Assembly (NCBI GenBank): GCA_964455375.1
Contig: CAYVXE010000178.1
Span: forward strand, 1-5,804
Direction of reading: 5' to 3'
DNA: 5,804 bases
From: CAYVXE01 sp964455375
GTDB lineage: Bacteria; Zhuqueibacterota; Zhuqueibacteria; Oceanimicrobiales; Oceanimicrobiaceae
Of this stretch, positions 1 through 5,804 are shown in pieces. Every line of letters starts with the position of its first letter. Position 1 is the first letter of the stretch. The notes beneath the pieces are model-generated. The model worked only from the letters and a program-made list of their open reading frames with translations. It searched no databases and had not been told where the DNA came from. The translations under genes and the position numbers were made by a program.

Positions 1-1050
1 TGCATAAAGCCGCTGCCTGAATTTCTGGAAAGGCATTTCAAAAATGGTCTCAAGTTCACATTGGTAAAGATTCGAATAATCTTCTAACAATTTAAATCGC
101 TGCGCCTGATAAATTGTCCTGAAAGCGTCAAACTGCAACTTTGTGAAACCCTCAAAATATTTTTGTAGAGCAGGCAAGGAATCACTCTTGCTCGAATTAA
201 TAGATTTCGGCACTGGGATTAGATTCCACAACAAGTCATGTGTTACAAATTTCCACGGAATAAAATGATCAATACTGAATTTCTCTTCAGATAAAACAAT
301 ATTTGAGTAAATACAACTCACATTTGAATGTTGATTTAAATAAAATGACCAAAATTTTCTGGCGCGAGACATATCACGACTTGCGGGAGCAAATAGTTTT
401 TCTGTCAAATTAGGAACATTAGGATTATTTTTTTGCAAATAGTTCAATAAATTCCACAGGCAGAAATCAGTTAGAATTTTGTTGTGTCTCTGGAAGTATT
501 CAAACCACGCCTCAGGAAATTCTATGCATTCTTCTCGCTTGGAAACAAATCGATACAGAGGAAGATTCTTATTATTTTTGAATCCAACGTTGGCCAACTG
601 AATGATCTTTGAATTTATCTTTGTATCTTCCAACCCGCGGAGAGCCTCACTGTACCATGGTCGCAAAAACCGGTAAGGCACATAACGCAATAAACTGTTT
701 AGGTTTTCGGTTAAATCTTTCTTCGATGACTGCTTTAGAATCCGATTTAGTTCCTTCTGAATTTCAGAATCCAAGACGTTCCCCTTTAAATTACTTTCAC
801 GCTTAATTTGCAAAGCGATTAATCCGAGTCGATCTTGTTTTCCAAAAGACAGATTGAAATAGTTTACTGGGTACCAGACTTTTGAAATCATTTTACTCAA
901 AAGGGACCGAACAGGAATCACAAGTACGTTATCCTCGCGTGTACAGTCAAGGATTGCCAGAAACCAATAAAATTTGTAAGAATTGGTAGTATTCTTGAAA
1001 ACACCGGACAGGCTATCGACCGGAACGATATGTGAAACAGGTAAGTTCAT
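1..1050 (-). CDS. HNH endonuclease domain protein with Cas9-type HNH core, 3' end cut by window edge
   Basis: The minus-strand frame is open for 350 codons from ATG at 1050 to the window edge with no stop, so the C-terminus is missing. Residues 246-293 form an HNH nuclease site: CIYS (246-249), then SIDHFIPW (259-266) with D261 and general-base candidate H262, N276 in LLWNLIP, and N285 in KSINSSKSD, the presumed metal ligand. Asp-His to SLP aligns without gaps to SpCas9 839-871 as I remember it, and CIYS resembles CLYS of type II-C Cas9. The protein is therefore placed in the HNH_4-like group. The N-terminal 240 residues (KFYWFLAIL at 26-34, WYPVNYFNLSFGKQD at 59-73) show no RuvC motif or arginine-rich bridge helix, so it is not Cas9. 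I do not recognise the N-terminal domain. The ATG is preceded by no Shine-Dalgarno sequence; an in-frame stop at 1080..1078 limits alternatives to a GTG at 1059. Base composition is AT-richer than in thrA. A defence or restriction role is inference only. Confidence 0.9.
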   Translation of the reverse strand, partial: MNLPVSHIVPVDSLSGVFKNTTNSYKFYWFLAILDCTREDNVLVIPVRSLLSKMISKVWYPVNYFNLSFGKQDRLGLIALQIKRESNLKGNVLDSEIQKELNRILKQSSKKDLTENLNSLLRYVPYRFLRPWYSEALRGLEDTKINSKIIQLANVGFKNNKNLPLYRFVSKREECIEFPEAWFEYFQRHNKILTDFCLWNLLNYLQKNNPNVPNLTEKLFAPASRDMSRARKFWSFYLNQHSNVSCIYSNIVLSEEKFSIDHFIPWKFVTHDLLWNLIPVPKSINSSKSDSLPALQKYFEGFTKLQFDAFRTIYQAQRFKLLEDYSNLYQCELETIFEMPFQKFRQRLYA

Positions 1051-1300
1051 AAATGACACGAAATAAGCAGAAAATGATTATTCTCTGGGTACCAAGGATT
1101 TTGCCAAAACTCAAAAGATAAACGGGATGAATGGTAAGTCTGTTTCATTTTGTTAATCATAAGCTACAGTTAATTTATGAAATTCCCAACCAGATTTTCA
1201 ATCTGAAATGTGGCAATCATTTTTATTCAGTGCAACTGATCAAAGTGGTTTTGCCATCCCCTTCAAGCGCAGCACAACTTCGACTTACGTTGCAAACAAA
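1051..1300. other. AT-rich intergenic region between thrA and the HNH gene
   Basis: These 250 bases separate the thrA stop from the HNH start. They should carry the end of the thrA transcript and the HNH promoter. The only clear structure is a short perfect inverted repeat at 1191-1205. No stem followed by a T-run is present on the minus strand, so no intrinsic terminator can be called. A plus-strand open frame begins at 1131 but continues into the antisense of thrA and has no recognisable product. The gap is AT-rich like the HNH gene, so the compositional change falls near the thrA stop. Confidence 0.6.
1191..1205. repeat. Short perfect inverted repeat (6-bp arms, 3-base loop)
   Basis: CAGATT, TTC, AATCTG forms a six-base-pair stem about 100 bases beyond the thrA stop. 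It is AT-rich, and no T-run follows on the minus strand, so it is a weak candidate for a transcript end or an operator. It may be chance. Confidence 0.3.
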
Positions 1301-3724
1301 CTATCCCACCGTTTTCAGAACATCTGCCAGCACACCGGCGGCGGTAACGTCGGCGCCGGCGCCGGGACCTTTGATCACCAGCGGAGAAACAGCGTAGCGT
1401 TCCGAATAGATGGCGATCATGTTTTCGGTGTCCCGCAAACCAAAGAAAGGATGCTCTGCGCTCACCGCCTGCAAGGTAATCGTGAGTTTCTTGTTTTCAA
1501 TTTTCCCAAAATAGCGCAGCACGCTGCCGTCTTTTTCCGCCTGTGAACGCAGCTTCTCAAAATAGCCGTCCGCTTTTTGCAATTGCTTAAAAAAGGCATC
1601 CACCGATTTAGCTTTGCGGCAGGCCTGCGGTAAAATATCTGTGAGATGAATATCCTGCAACTCACAGGTGAGACCGATTTCCCGCGCCAGAATAATCAGC
1701 TTGCGCGCCATATCCAATCCATTTAAATCGTCTCTTGGATCCGGTTCGGTGTAACCCTTTTTCTGTGCCGTCTTCACGATGTCGCTAAAAGACTTTCTGC
1801 CATCGAAGGTGTTAAAAATATAACTTAAACTGCCCGAGACCACGGCCTCTAATTTACGAACGGTGTCCCCGCTGGCCAAAAGGTCGCGAATGGTGCTGAG
1901 CACCGGCAGACCGGCGCCCACATTGGTTTCATAAAAAAATTTTGAGTCACCGGCGGCAGCAGCCCGGCGCAATTTCAGGTACCGCTCGTAGGAACCGGAA
2001 TTGGCTTGCTTGTTGGGCGTTACCACAGAGACGCCGGAACGCAGCAATGGCTCGTAAAACGGAATCATGGCGTCGCTGGCGGTACAGTCGACCAACACGC
2101 AGTTAGCCAATTTACATGTAAGAATTTCATCCACAAAAGCGCTGGCTTTCATGGGCTGACCTTTTTTCTGCAGAACCGTTTTCCAGCTTTGCAAATTGAC
2201 TCCGCTGCCGGAGAAAACCATCTTGCGGCTGTTGGCCAATCCAGCTAATTTAATGTCCACAGCAGAGGTTTTTAGCTGGCGGATCTGTTTTAGCAGTGTT
2301 CCTCCCACCAAACCGGGCCCCACCAGGAACAAATTGAGTGATTTACGACCATTTTTGAAGAATGCATCATGAATGGCATTTAACGCGATTGCTTCGTCTG
2401 TGGCAGCAACGACGACGGATACATTTAACTCGGAAGAGCCCTGCGCGATGGCCACCACATTTACACCTTTTGCGGCCAGGGCCAGGAATATTTTTGCAGC
2501 GATTCCGGGGGTGCCGCGCATGTCATTTCCCACCACCGCGACGACCGCCCGATTTGCCTCAATCACCACCGCATCGATTTGCCGGGCATAGATTTCCAGT
2601 GCAAATTCCTTTTCAATGATTTGCTGCGCATGCGCGGCCTTCTCCGGCGCGATGGCGAAACAGATGGAATGCTCTGACGAGCCCTGTGTAATGAGAATGA
2701 CGCTGATGTTTTCTTTTGCCAGCGCTCCGAACAGCCGGCCCGAAATACCCGTCACACCGAGCATGCCGCTGCCCTGCACCCGCAGCAATGCCACGTTGAC
2801 AATGGAAGAGATCCCGCGGATGGCAAAGTGATTGCTCTCCGGTTGTGCACAGATGACAGTTCCTGCAAATGCCGGTTCAAAGGTGTTTTTGATGCGAATG
2901 GGAATTTTGCGTTCCAGCACCGGCTGCATGGCCTTCGGATGAATAACTCGCGAGCCGAAATGCGACATTTCCATGGCCTCCTCGTAACTCATACTGTGGA
3001 TGGTAAACGCGTCGGGAACTTTGCGCGGATCGCTGGTCATCACACCGTTGACATCGGTCCAGATTTCCACTTCCTCGACTTTTAGAGCCGCTCCTAAAAG
3101 CGCCGCGGTGTAATCCGAACCACTGCGGCCAAGGGTGGTCACTTGTCCCTGTTCGTTCGCCGCGATAAATCCGGTAACGATTTGCAAGCCCGGATGCTGC
3201 TTAAAATAGCGGCGAATATTTCGATAGGTTTTTTCCACCTGCACCACGGCATCGCCAAAGCTGTCATCGGTTTTAATAAGCGCACTGCTATCCAGGTAGT
3301 CCGCCTTGACGCCGCGTTTTTTCAGACTTTCACTGATGATAAAAGCAGACAGCCGCTCCCCGAATGACATCACCAAATCCAGGGTTCGCGGGGACAACTC
3401 CTTGATCAAATATGTCCCTAACAAAATTTGCCGCAACTCCTGAAGTTTTACCGAAACCCGGTCACGAGCGGCAGAGCGGTTTTTCAGAAGGACATCAACG
3501 ACAGCCACATGTCTTTTCCCGATGTCGTCTAACACACTCTCATAGCGCCGATCACCACGGCCGGCTAATTCAGCAGCCTCGATGAGTTTGCCGGTGACCC
3601 CACCAAGAGCGGACACGACAACGGCAATTTTGCTGTTTGCAGATGCGGCTTTGATGATTCCCAAGACGTTTTTAATCCGTTCAGGCGTCTGAATAGACGA
3701 CCCGCCAAATTTGAGTATTTGCAT
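1301..3724 (-). CDS. thrA: Bifunctional aspartate kinase / homoserine dehydrogenase I
   Basis: This cytoplasmic enzyme phosphorylates aspartate and, after the semialdehyde step done by a separate enzyme, reduces aspartate semialdehyde to homoserine. It has 807 residues, close to E. coli ThrA (about 820). The kinase domain is at about 1-300: KFGGSS (5-10), SFGERLSA (120-127), TLGRSGSDYTA (197-207), WTDVNGVMTSDPR (222-234), HFGSRVIHPKAM (255-266). Two ACT domains follow at about 315-455, each with a QGSSE motif (347-351, 428-432), which points to threonine-sensitive ThrA rather than MetL. The dehydrogenase domain starts near 463: nucleotide-binding GPGLVGG (469-475), TPNKQAN (569-575), SGSLSYIFN (630-638), EPDPRDDLNGLD (660-671), with K675 the likely catalytic lysine, and GPGAGADVTAAGVLAD (787-802). 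All key motifs are present, so it looks intact. ATG is the start because KFGGSS follows at the usual distance and an AAAGG lies eight bases upstream. No thrB or thrC is adjacent in this window. Confidence 0.97.
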   Translation of the reverse strand: MQILKFGGSSIQTPERIKNVLGIIKAASANSKIAVVVSALGGVTGKLIEAAELAGRGDRRYESVLDDIGKRHVAVVDVLLKNRSAARDRVSVKLQELRQILLGTYLIKELSPRTLDLVMSFGERLSAFIISESLKKRGVKADYLDSSALIKTDDSFGDAVVQVEKTYRNIRRYFKQHPGLQIVTGFIAANEQGQVTTLGRSGSDYTAALLGAALKVEEVEIWTDVNGVMTSDPRKVPDAFTIHSMSYEEAMEMSHFGSRVIHPKAMQPVLERKIPIRIKNTFEPAFAGTVICAQPESNHFAIRGISSIVNVALLRVQGSGMLGVTGISGRLFGALAKENISVILITQGSSEHSICFAIAPEKAAHAQQIIEKEFALEIYARQIDAVVIEANRAVVAVVGNDMRGTPGIAAKIFLALAAKGVNVVAIAQGSSELNVSVVVAATDEAIALNAIHDAFFKNGRKSLNLFLVGPGLVGGTLLKQIRQLKTSAVDIKLAGLANSRKMVFSGSGVNLQSWKTVLQKKGQPMKASAFVDEILTCKLANCVLVDCTASDAMIPFYEPLLRSGVSVVTPNKQANSGSYERYLKLRRAAAAGDSKFFYETNVGAGLPVLSTIRDLLASGDTVRKLEAVVSGSLSYIFNTFDGRKSFSDIVKTAQKKGYTEPDPRDDLNGLDMARKLIILAREIGLTCELQDIHLTDILPQACRKAKSVDAFFKQLQKADGYFEKLRSQAEKDGSVLRYFGKIENKKLTITLQAVSAEHPFFGLRDTENMIAIYSERYAVSPLVIKGPGAGADVTAAGVLADVLKTVG

Positions 3725-3732
3725 GAAAAAAA

Positions 3733-3737
3733 CCTTT
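3733..3737 (-). promoter_or_regulatory. Ribosome binding site of thrA
   Basis: On the minus strand AAAGG lies eight bases before the thrA ATG, with a run of T between. It is a modest Shine-Dalgarno match that supports the chosen start. Confidence 0.55.
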
Positions 3738-3765
3738 GTAGTGATTGAGCGAAAACACTTATTTT

Positions 3766-3783
3766 ATCCGGCGGTTGCCGGAT
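3766..3783. repeat. Perfect inverted repeat in the thrA leader (7-bp arms, GGTT loop)
   Basis: ATCCGGC, GGTT, GCCGGAT is a perfect GC-rich palindrome about 40-60 bases upstream of the thrA start. A second, overlapping repeat, GGATT-CCG-AATCC (3780-3792), shares its outer arm, so only one of the two stems can form at a time. It could be part of a REP-like element or an operator or leader hairpin. No leader peptide rich in threonine or isoleucine codons was seen, so a classical thr attenuator is not supported. Confidence 0.5.
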
Positions 3784-3839
3784 TCCGAATCCGACGGCTA
3801 CCTTCGTGCGCCAACTTAAGGAGGATTCACTTTTATCTT

Positions 3840-3869
3840 GTCACCTTGAGCGAAGCCGAAAGGTCTGAC
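3840..3869. repeat. REP-like imperfect hairpin
   Basis: GTCACCTT pairs with AAGGTCTGAC across a 12-base loop reading GAGCGAAGCCGA, giving an eight-base-pair stem with a two-base bulge. The form 'TCACCTTGAGCGAAGCCGAAAGG' split around this loop resembles intergenic repeats I recall from several bacterial genomes. Family membership is from memory and is uncertain. Confidence 0.5.
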
Positions 3870-3892
3870 ACCAGTATTGACCGGATTTCTCC

Positions 3893-3923
3893 TCAGGCGT
3901 TCGCCTGATTCGACTTGAGGCGA
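3893..3923. repeat. Pair of mutually exclusive hairpins
   Basis: TCAGGC-GTTC-GCCTGA (3893-3908) is a perfect six-pair stem with a tetraloop. Its right arm overlaps a second stem, TCGCCT (3901-3906) with AGGCGA (3918-3923). The motif TGAGGCG/TCAGGCG therefore occurs twice directly and once inverted, and the two stems compete. It is probably part of a repeat element. Confidence 0.5.
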
Positions 3924-3927
3924 ATTT

Positions 3928-3945
3928 CTCGACATAAATGTCGAG
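3928..3945. repeat. Perfect 8-bp inverted repeat, REP-like
   Basis: CTCGACAT and ATGTCGAG flank only two bases (AA), so on RNA the innermost pairs would open into a larger loop. GCTACA follows directly. The combination of a GACAT/ATGTC palindrome and GCTACA resembles dispersed palindromic repeats I have seen in bacterial intergenic DNA, but a genome-wide copy count is needed to call it a repeat family. Confidence 0.5.
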
Positions 3946-3995
3946 CTACATATTTCTATTGCCTCTTTTTAGGCAGCGCGCCTTGCCGCATGGAC

Positions 3996-5768
3996 TTAGT
4001 GCGTCTTTAGCGCTTGAACAACTTGATCATCCATAATCTTGCCAACCGGGTAAACGTTTATCCGCTCATCCCAGTACGGTGACATTTTGTAGAACCAATT
4101 TAAAATTGCTCGCGGACTTTTAGCAAATTCTGCGTCATTGGCTTTTTTATTCTCGAACTGTGTTTTTAATTTAGGATTTTCTGCAAGCATCCGGCGCGCC
4201 ATTTTTTCCATCACATAGGTTTCGGCATATTCCTTTTGCTCGAAGATGGTGTCAAAAAATCCCCAGAACAGATACGAATCCGGGGCCTGCGGCTCTAAAA
4301 TATGCGCCGCCACTCTTGCCGCGCGCTGGTTCATATCGATCACCACCGAACCGGCTGGAAACGTGCGGGTCTGCTCGATTTCCGCCTGTTTAAACGTGAG
4401 CGTGTGCCGTCCTTCAAAAGGACGCTCCTGCCATTTCACGTCTGAAAATTTATACGATTCGACGGTCACCGTCTTGGGCGCCGTCAATTTAAAATAGGTC
4501 ACCCCCTGCAGACTCAACCGTTTAATAATCGACGTCCATTCCGGAGGAATGATATAGGCCTCCGGAAGATGTACCTGTGCAACCGGGAGCTGTTTATTAA
4601 AATAAGGAATGTGAAACGTCGCCGGTTTGTCGCTGTATTGAAACCACTGCCCACCGCTTAAATCGCTTTTGATCTGCTTGTACGACACACCAAGAAAGTC
4701 GATCATGACGCTGTCTTTAGGGGCCGGCCGGAACGTTACCGGAAATGGCTGGCGTCTGAACGCTGAACTGGCCGAAAAAACATCAGCATTTTGCACGAGA
4801 GCTCGCAATGCCTTATGCTGTTGGTCAAGCAATTCGATGGTGTGCCGGAGCATTTCATACGTTGCCGTCACCCGGGTTTTGTAATCTTTGAGCATGTGCG
4901 TTTCGATGAGCAGCCCTGGACGGTTCTGAATCGCGGTGTAACCTTCCGAAAAACGGGGACTGGCAGACCAGCTCACAAGCCCACTTTTTGGATCATGCCG
5001 TTTCCTGGGAATGATGTAGGAAGAAACGAGAATGCCGGAGGCAGCCATAGATTCTTTCATGTAATTCAAATAAACATCGCTTGTCCAGGACGTAAGATTT
5101 TTATCCATACTGCCGGTGGTTTCCATGGCATAAGTGAGCGGGTACTGGTAATCGGCGCCGTCGGTGACATGGCAATCGATAAAAAAGTCGGGCAGCCATT
5201 TTTGAAACAAGGTAAGCCAGGCTTGCATTTCCGGGGTGTCGGCTTTCAAATAATCGCGATTCAAGTTGAGATTTTGAGCGGTCACCCGCCAACCCATTTC
5301 TTCCGGCCCGTTCTGGTTAATTCGATTGTAGCGGCCAAGGTGCTCGTGGCCGTCAACATTGAAAATGGGAATAAACAACACCGTGACATGATTTAACAAT
5401 CCGGGAAATTTTTCCCCGAGTACGATGTCACGAAACAGCATCAGGCCTGCGTCTTTCCCGTCGATTTCACCGGCATGAATCCCGGCCTGAATGAGCAGAA
5501 CGGCATTGTCGGTTGTTCGAACGGCCTCTTGGGTAAAATGTCCGTTTCTGTCAATGATGAGCAGCGGCAAGTCTCGTCCCTGTGGTGATTTCCCAAAAGA
5601 GGTAAAATGGATTTCCGGTGACGCTGCAGCCAGCCGTTTGCAAAATGCTACGGTTTCCTCATAGCGAGGGGTGCGCTTAAAATTAGACTTTTCATAGAAT
5701 GTTTGCCAGTCTGACGTTTGGGCAAATCCCTGAACTGTAAGTAAGAACACAATAAGCAATGACCACAT
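3996..5768 (-). CDS. Secreted M14-family zinc carboxypeptidase
   Basis: This is a metallopeptidase of the carboxypeptidase A fold, predicted to be exported and to remove C-terminal residues from peptides or cell-wall peptides; the substrate cannot be told. It has 590 residues. Residues 1-16 form a hydrophobic signal peptide ending in GFA, with probable cleavage before Q17; its n-region has no basic residue, which is unusual. Zinc ligands are H98 and E101 in GIHAGEIDGKDAG, and H200 in DCHVTDG. NLNLNRDY (166-173) supplies the substrate-binding Asn and Arg, and E289 in LLIETH is the likely catalytic glutamate. All expected catalytic residues are present. Residues from about 340 onward form an accessory region with SYLFWGFFDTIFEQKEY (498-514) and ILNWFYKMSPYWD (555-567), which I associate with a long M14 subgroup common in Bacteroidota-like bacteria. 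The start is forced: an in-frame stop lies upstream with no other start codon between, and GGAAGG sits six bases before ATG. A gap of 271 bases separates it from thrA, so a shared operon is doubtful. Confidence 0.94.
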   Translation of the reverse strand: MWSLLIVFLLTVQGFAQTSDWQTFYEKSNFKRTPRYEETVAFCKRLAAASPEIHFTSFGKSPQGRDLPLLIIDRNGHFTQEAVRTTDNAVLLIQAGIHAGEIDGKDAGLMLFRDIVLGEKFPGLLNHVTVLFIPIFNVDGHEHLGRYNRINQNGPEEMGWRVTAQNLNLNRDYLKADTPEMQAWLTLFQKWLPDFFIDCHVTDGADYQYPLTYAMETTGSMDKNLTSWTSDVYLNYMKESMAASGILVSSYIIPRKRHDPKSGLVSWSASPRFSEGYTAIQNRPGLLIETHMLKDYKTRVTATYEMLRHTIELLDQQHKALRALVQNADVFSASSAFRRQPFPVTFRPAPKDSVMIDFLGVSYKQIKSDLSGGQWFQYSDKPATFHIPYFNKQLPVAQVHLPEAYIIPPEWTSIIKRLSLQGVTYFKLTAPKTVTVESYKFSDVKWQERPFEGRHTLTFKQAEIEQTRTFPAGSVVIDMNQRAARVAAHILEPQAPDSYLFWGFFDTIFEQKEYAETYVMEKMARRMLAENPKLKTQFENKKANDAEFAKSPRAILNWFYKMSPYWDERINVYPVGKIMDDQVVQALKTH

Positions 5769-5774
5769 TGTCGA

Positions 5775-5780
5775 CCTTCC
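5775..5780 (-). promoter_or_regulatory. Ribosome binding site of the M14 peptidase gene
   Basis: GGAAGG on the minus strand ends six bases before the ATG, good Shine-Dalgarno spacing. It is the clearest ribosome binding site in the window and contrasts with the HNH gene, which has none. Confidence 0.65.
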
Positions 5781-5804
5781 ACTTTCAAATTAAATTTTTG
5801 CATT

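Larger units (their letters stand above)
3725..3995. other. Intergenic region packed with inverted repeats
   Basis: The 271 bases between the peptidase stop and the thrA start contain no convincing gene but at least five inverted repeats, listed separately where clear. This density is typical of REP-like dispersed elements and less typical of a plain promoter region. The last 60 bases before thrA should hold its leader. The weak stem at 3960-3975 (TGCCT, six-base loop, AGGCA), just past the peptidase stop, lacks a following T-run on the minus strand and is not a convincing terminator. Confidence 0.6.

Noticed and set aside
1..1050. Reading the left-edge gene as a fragment of Cas9
   Set aside because: Only the HNH core resembles Cas9. 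No RuvC-I motif, bridge helix or CRISPR repeats are present, and the start codon lies only about 260 residues before the HNH.
1077..1107. Promoter for the HNH gene: TTGGCA at 1107..1102 and AATAAT at 1082..1077 on the minus strand
   Set aside because: Each hexamer matches the sigma-70 consensus at five of six bases, but the spacer is 19 bases and such matches are common in AT-rich DNA.
1131..1397. Plus-strand frame in the gap after thrA
   Set aside because: It runs into the antisense of the thrA 3' end, where it becomes low-complexity Ala/Pro/Ser. It has no recognisable domain.
3761..3789. Promoter for thrA: TAAAAT at 3766..3761 on the minus strand
   Set aside because: The -10 match is good, but the hexamer 17 bases upstream (TTCGGA) matches the -35 consensus at only three positions and the spacer is a palindrome.
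3711..3908. 65-codon plus-strand frame over the thrA leader
   Set aside because: It spans the palindromic repeats and overlaps the thrA start on the other strand. Its product looks like translated repeat sequence.
3960..3975. Intrinsic terminator of the peptidase gene
   Set aside because: The stem has only five pairs and on the minus strand is followed by ATAGAAAT, with no T-run.
4791..5396. 201-codon plus-strand open frame
   Set aside because: It is wholly antisense to the catalytic domain of the M14 peptidase, whose frame has all the conserved motifs. The antisense product resembles nothing.

Overview
The window holds three protein-coding genes, all on the minus strand, so reading order is right to left: a secreted M14 zinc carboxypeptidase (5768..3996), a complete bifunctional aspartokinase/homoserine dehydrogenase of the ThrA type (3724..1301), and an HNH-endonuclease gene (1050..1) that runs off the left edge without a stop. 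No RNA genes, CRISPR arrays or transposase genes are visible.

The organism is a bacterium with moderate GC. The exported M14 peptidase and the ThrA fusion would suit a Bacteroidota, Calditrichota or related FCB-type lineage. This is an impression from protein style only, because the window has no phylogenetic marker gene.

Region by region: 5769-5804 is the short leader of the peptidase gene, with a clear ribosome binding site. The peptidase follows. The 271-base gap at 3725-3995 is unusually rich in inverted repeats and looks like a cluster of REP-like elements plus the thrA leader. thrA follows at about 50% GC or more. The 250-base gap at 1051-1300 and the HNH gene beyond it are visibly AT-richer, so the left end looks like the start of an accessory, possibly acquired, segment.

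The genes do not form one obvious pathway. ThrA supplies the first and third steps from aspartate to homoserine (threonine and methionine synthesis). The peptidase probably acts outside the cytoplasm on peptides. The HNH protein has a C-terminal nuclease motif that aligns without gaps to the HNH core of Cas9, but its N-terminal part is not Cas9-like. It is the most interesting item here. A DNA-defence or mobile-element role is the reasonable hypothesis, but the neighbours that would settle it lie left of the window.
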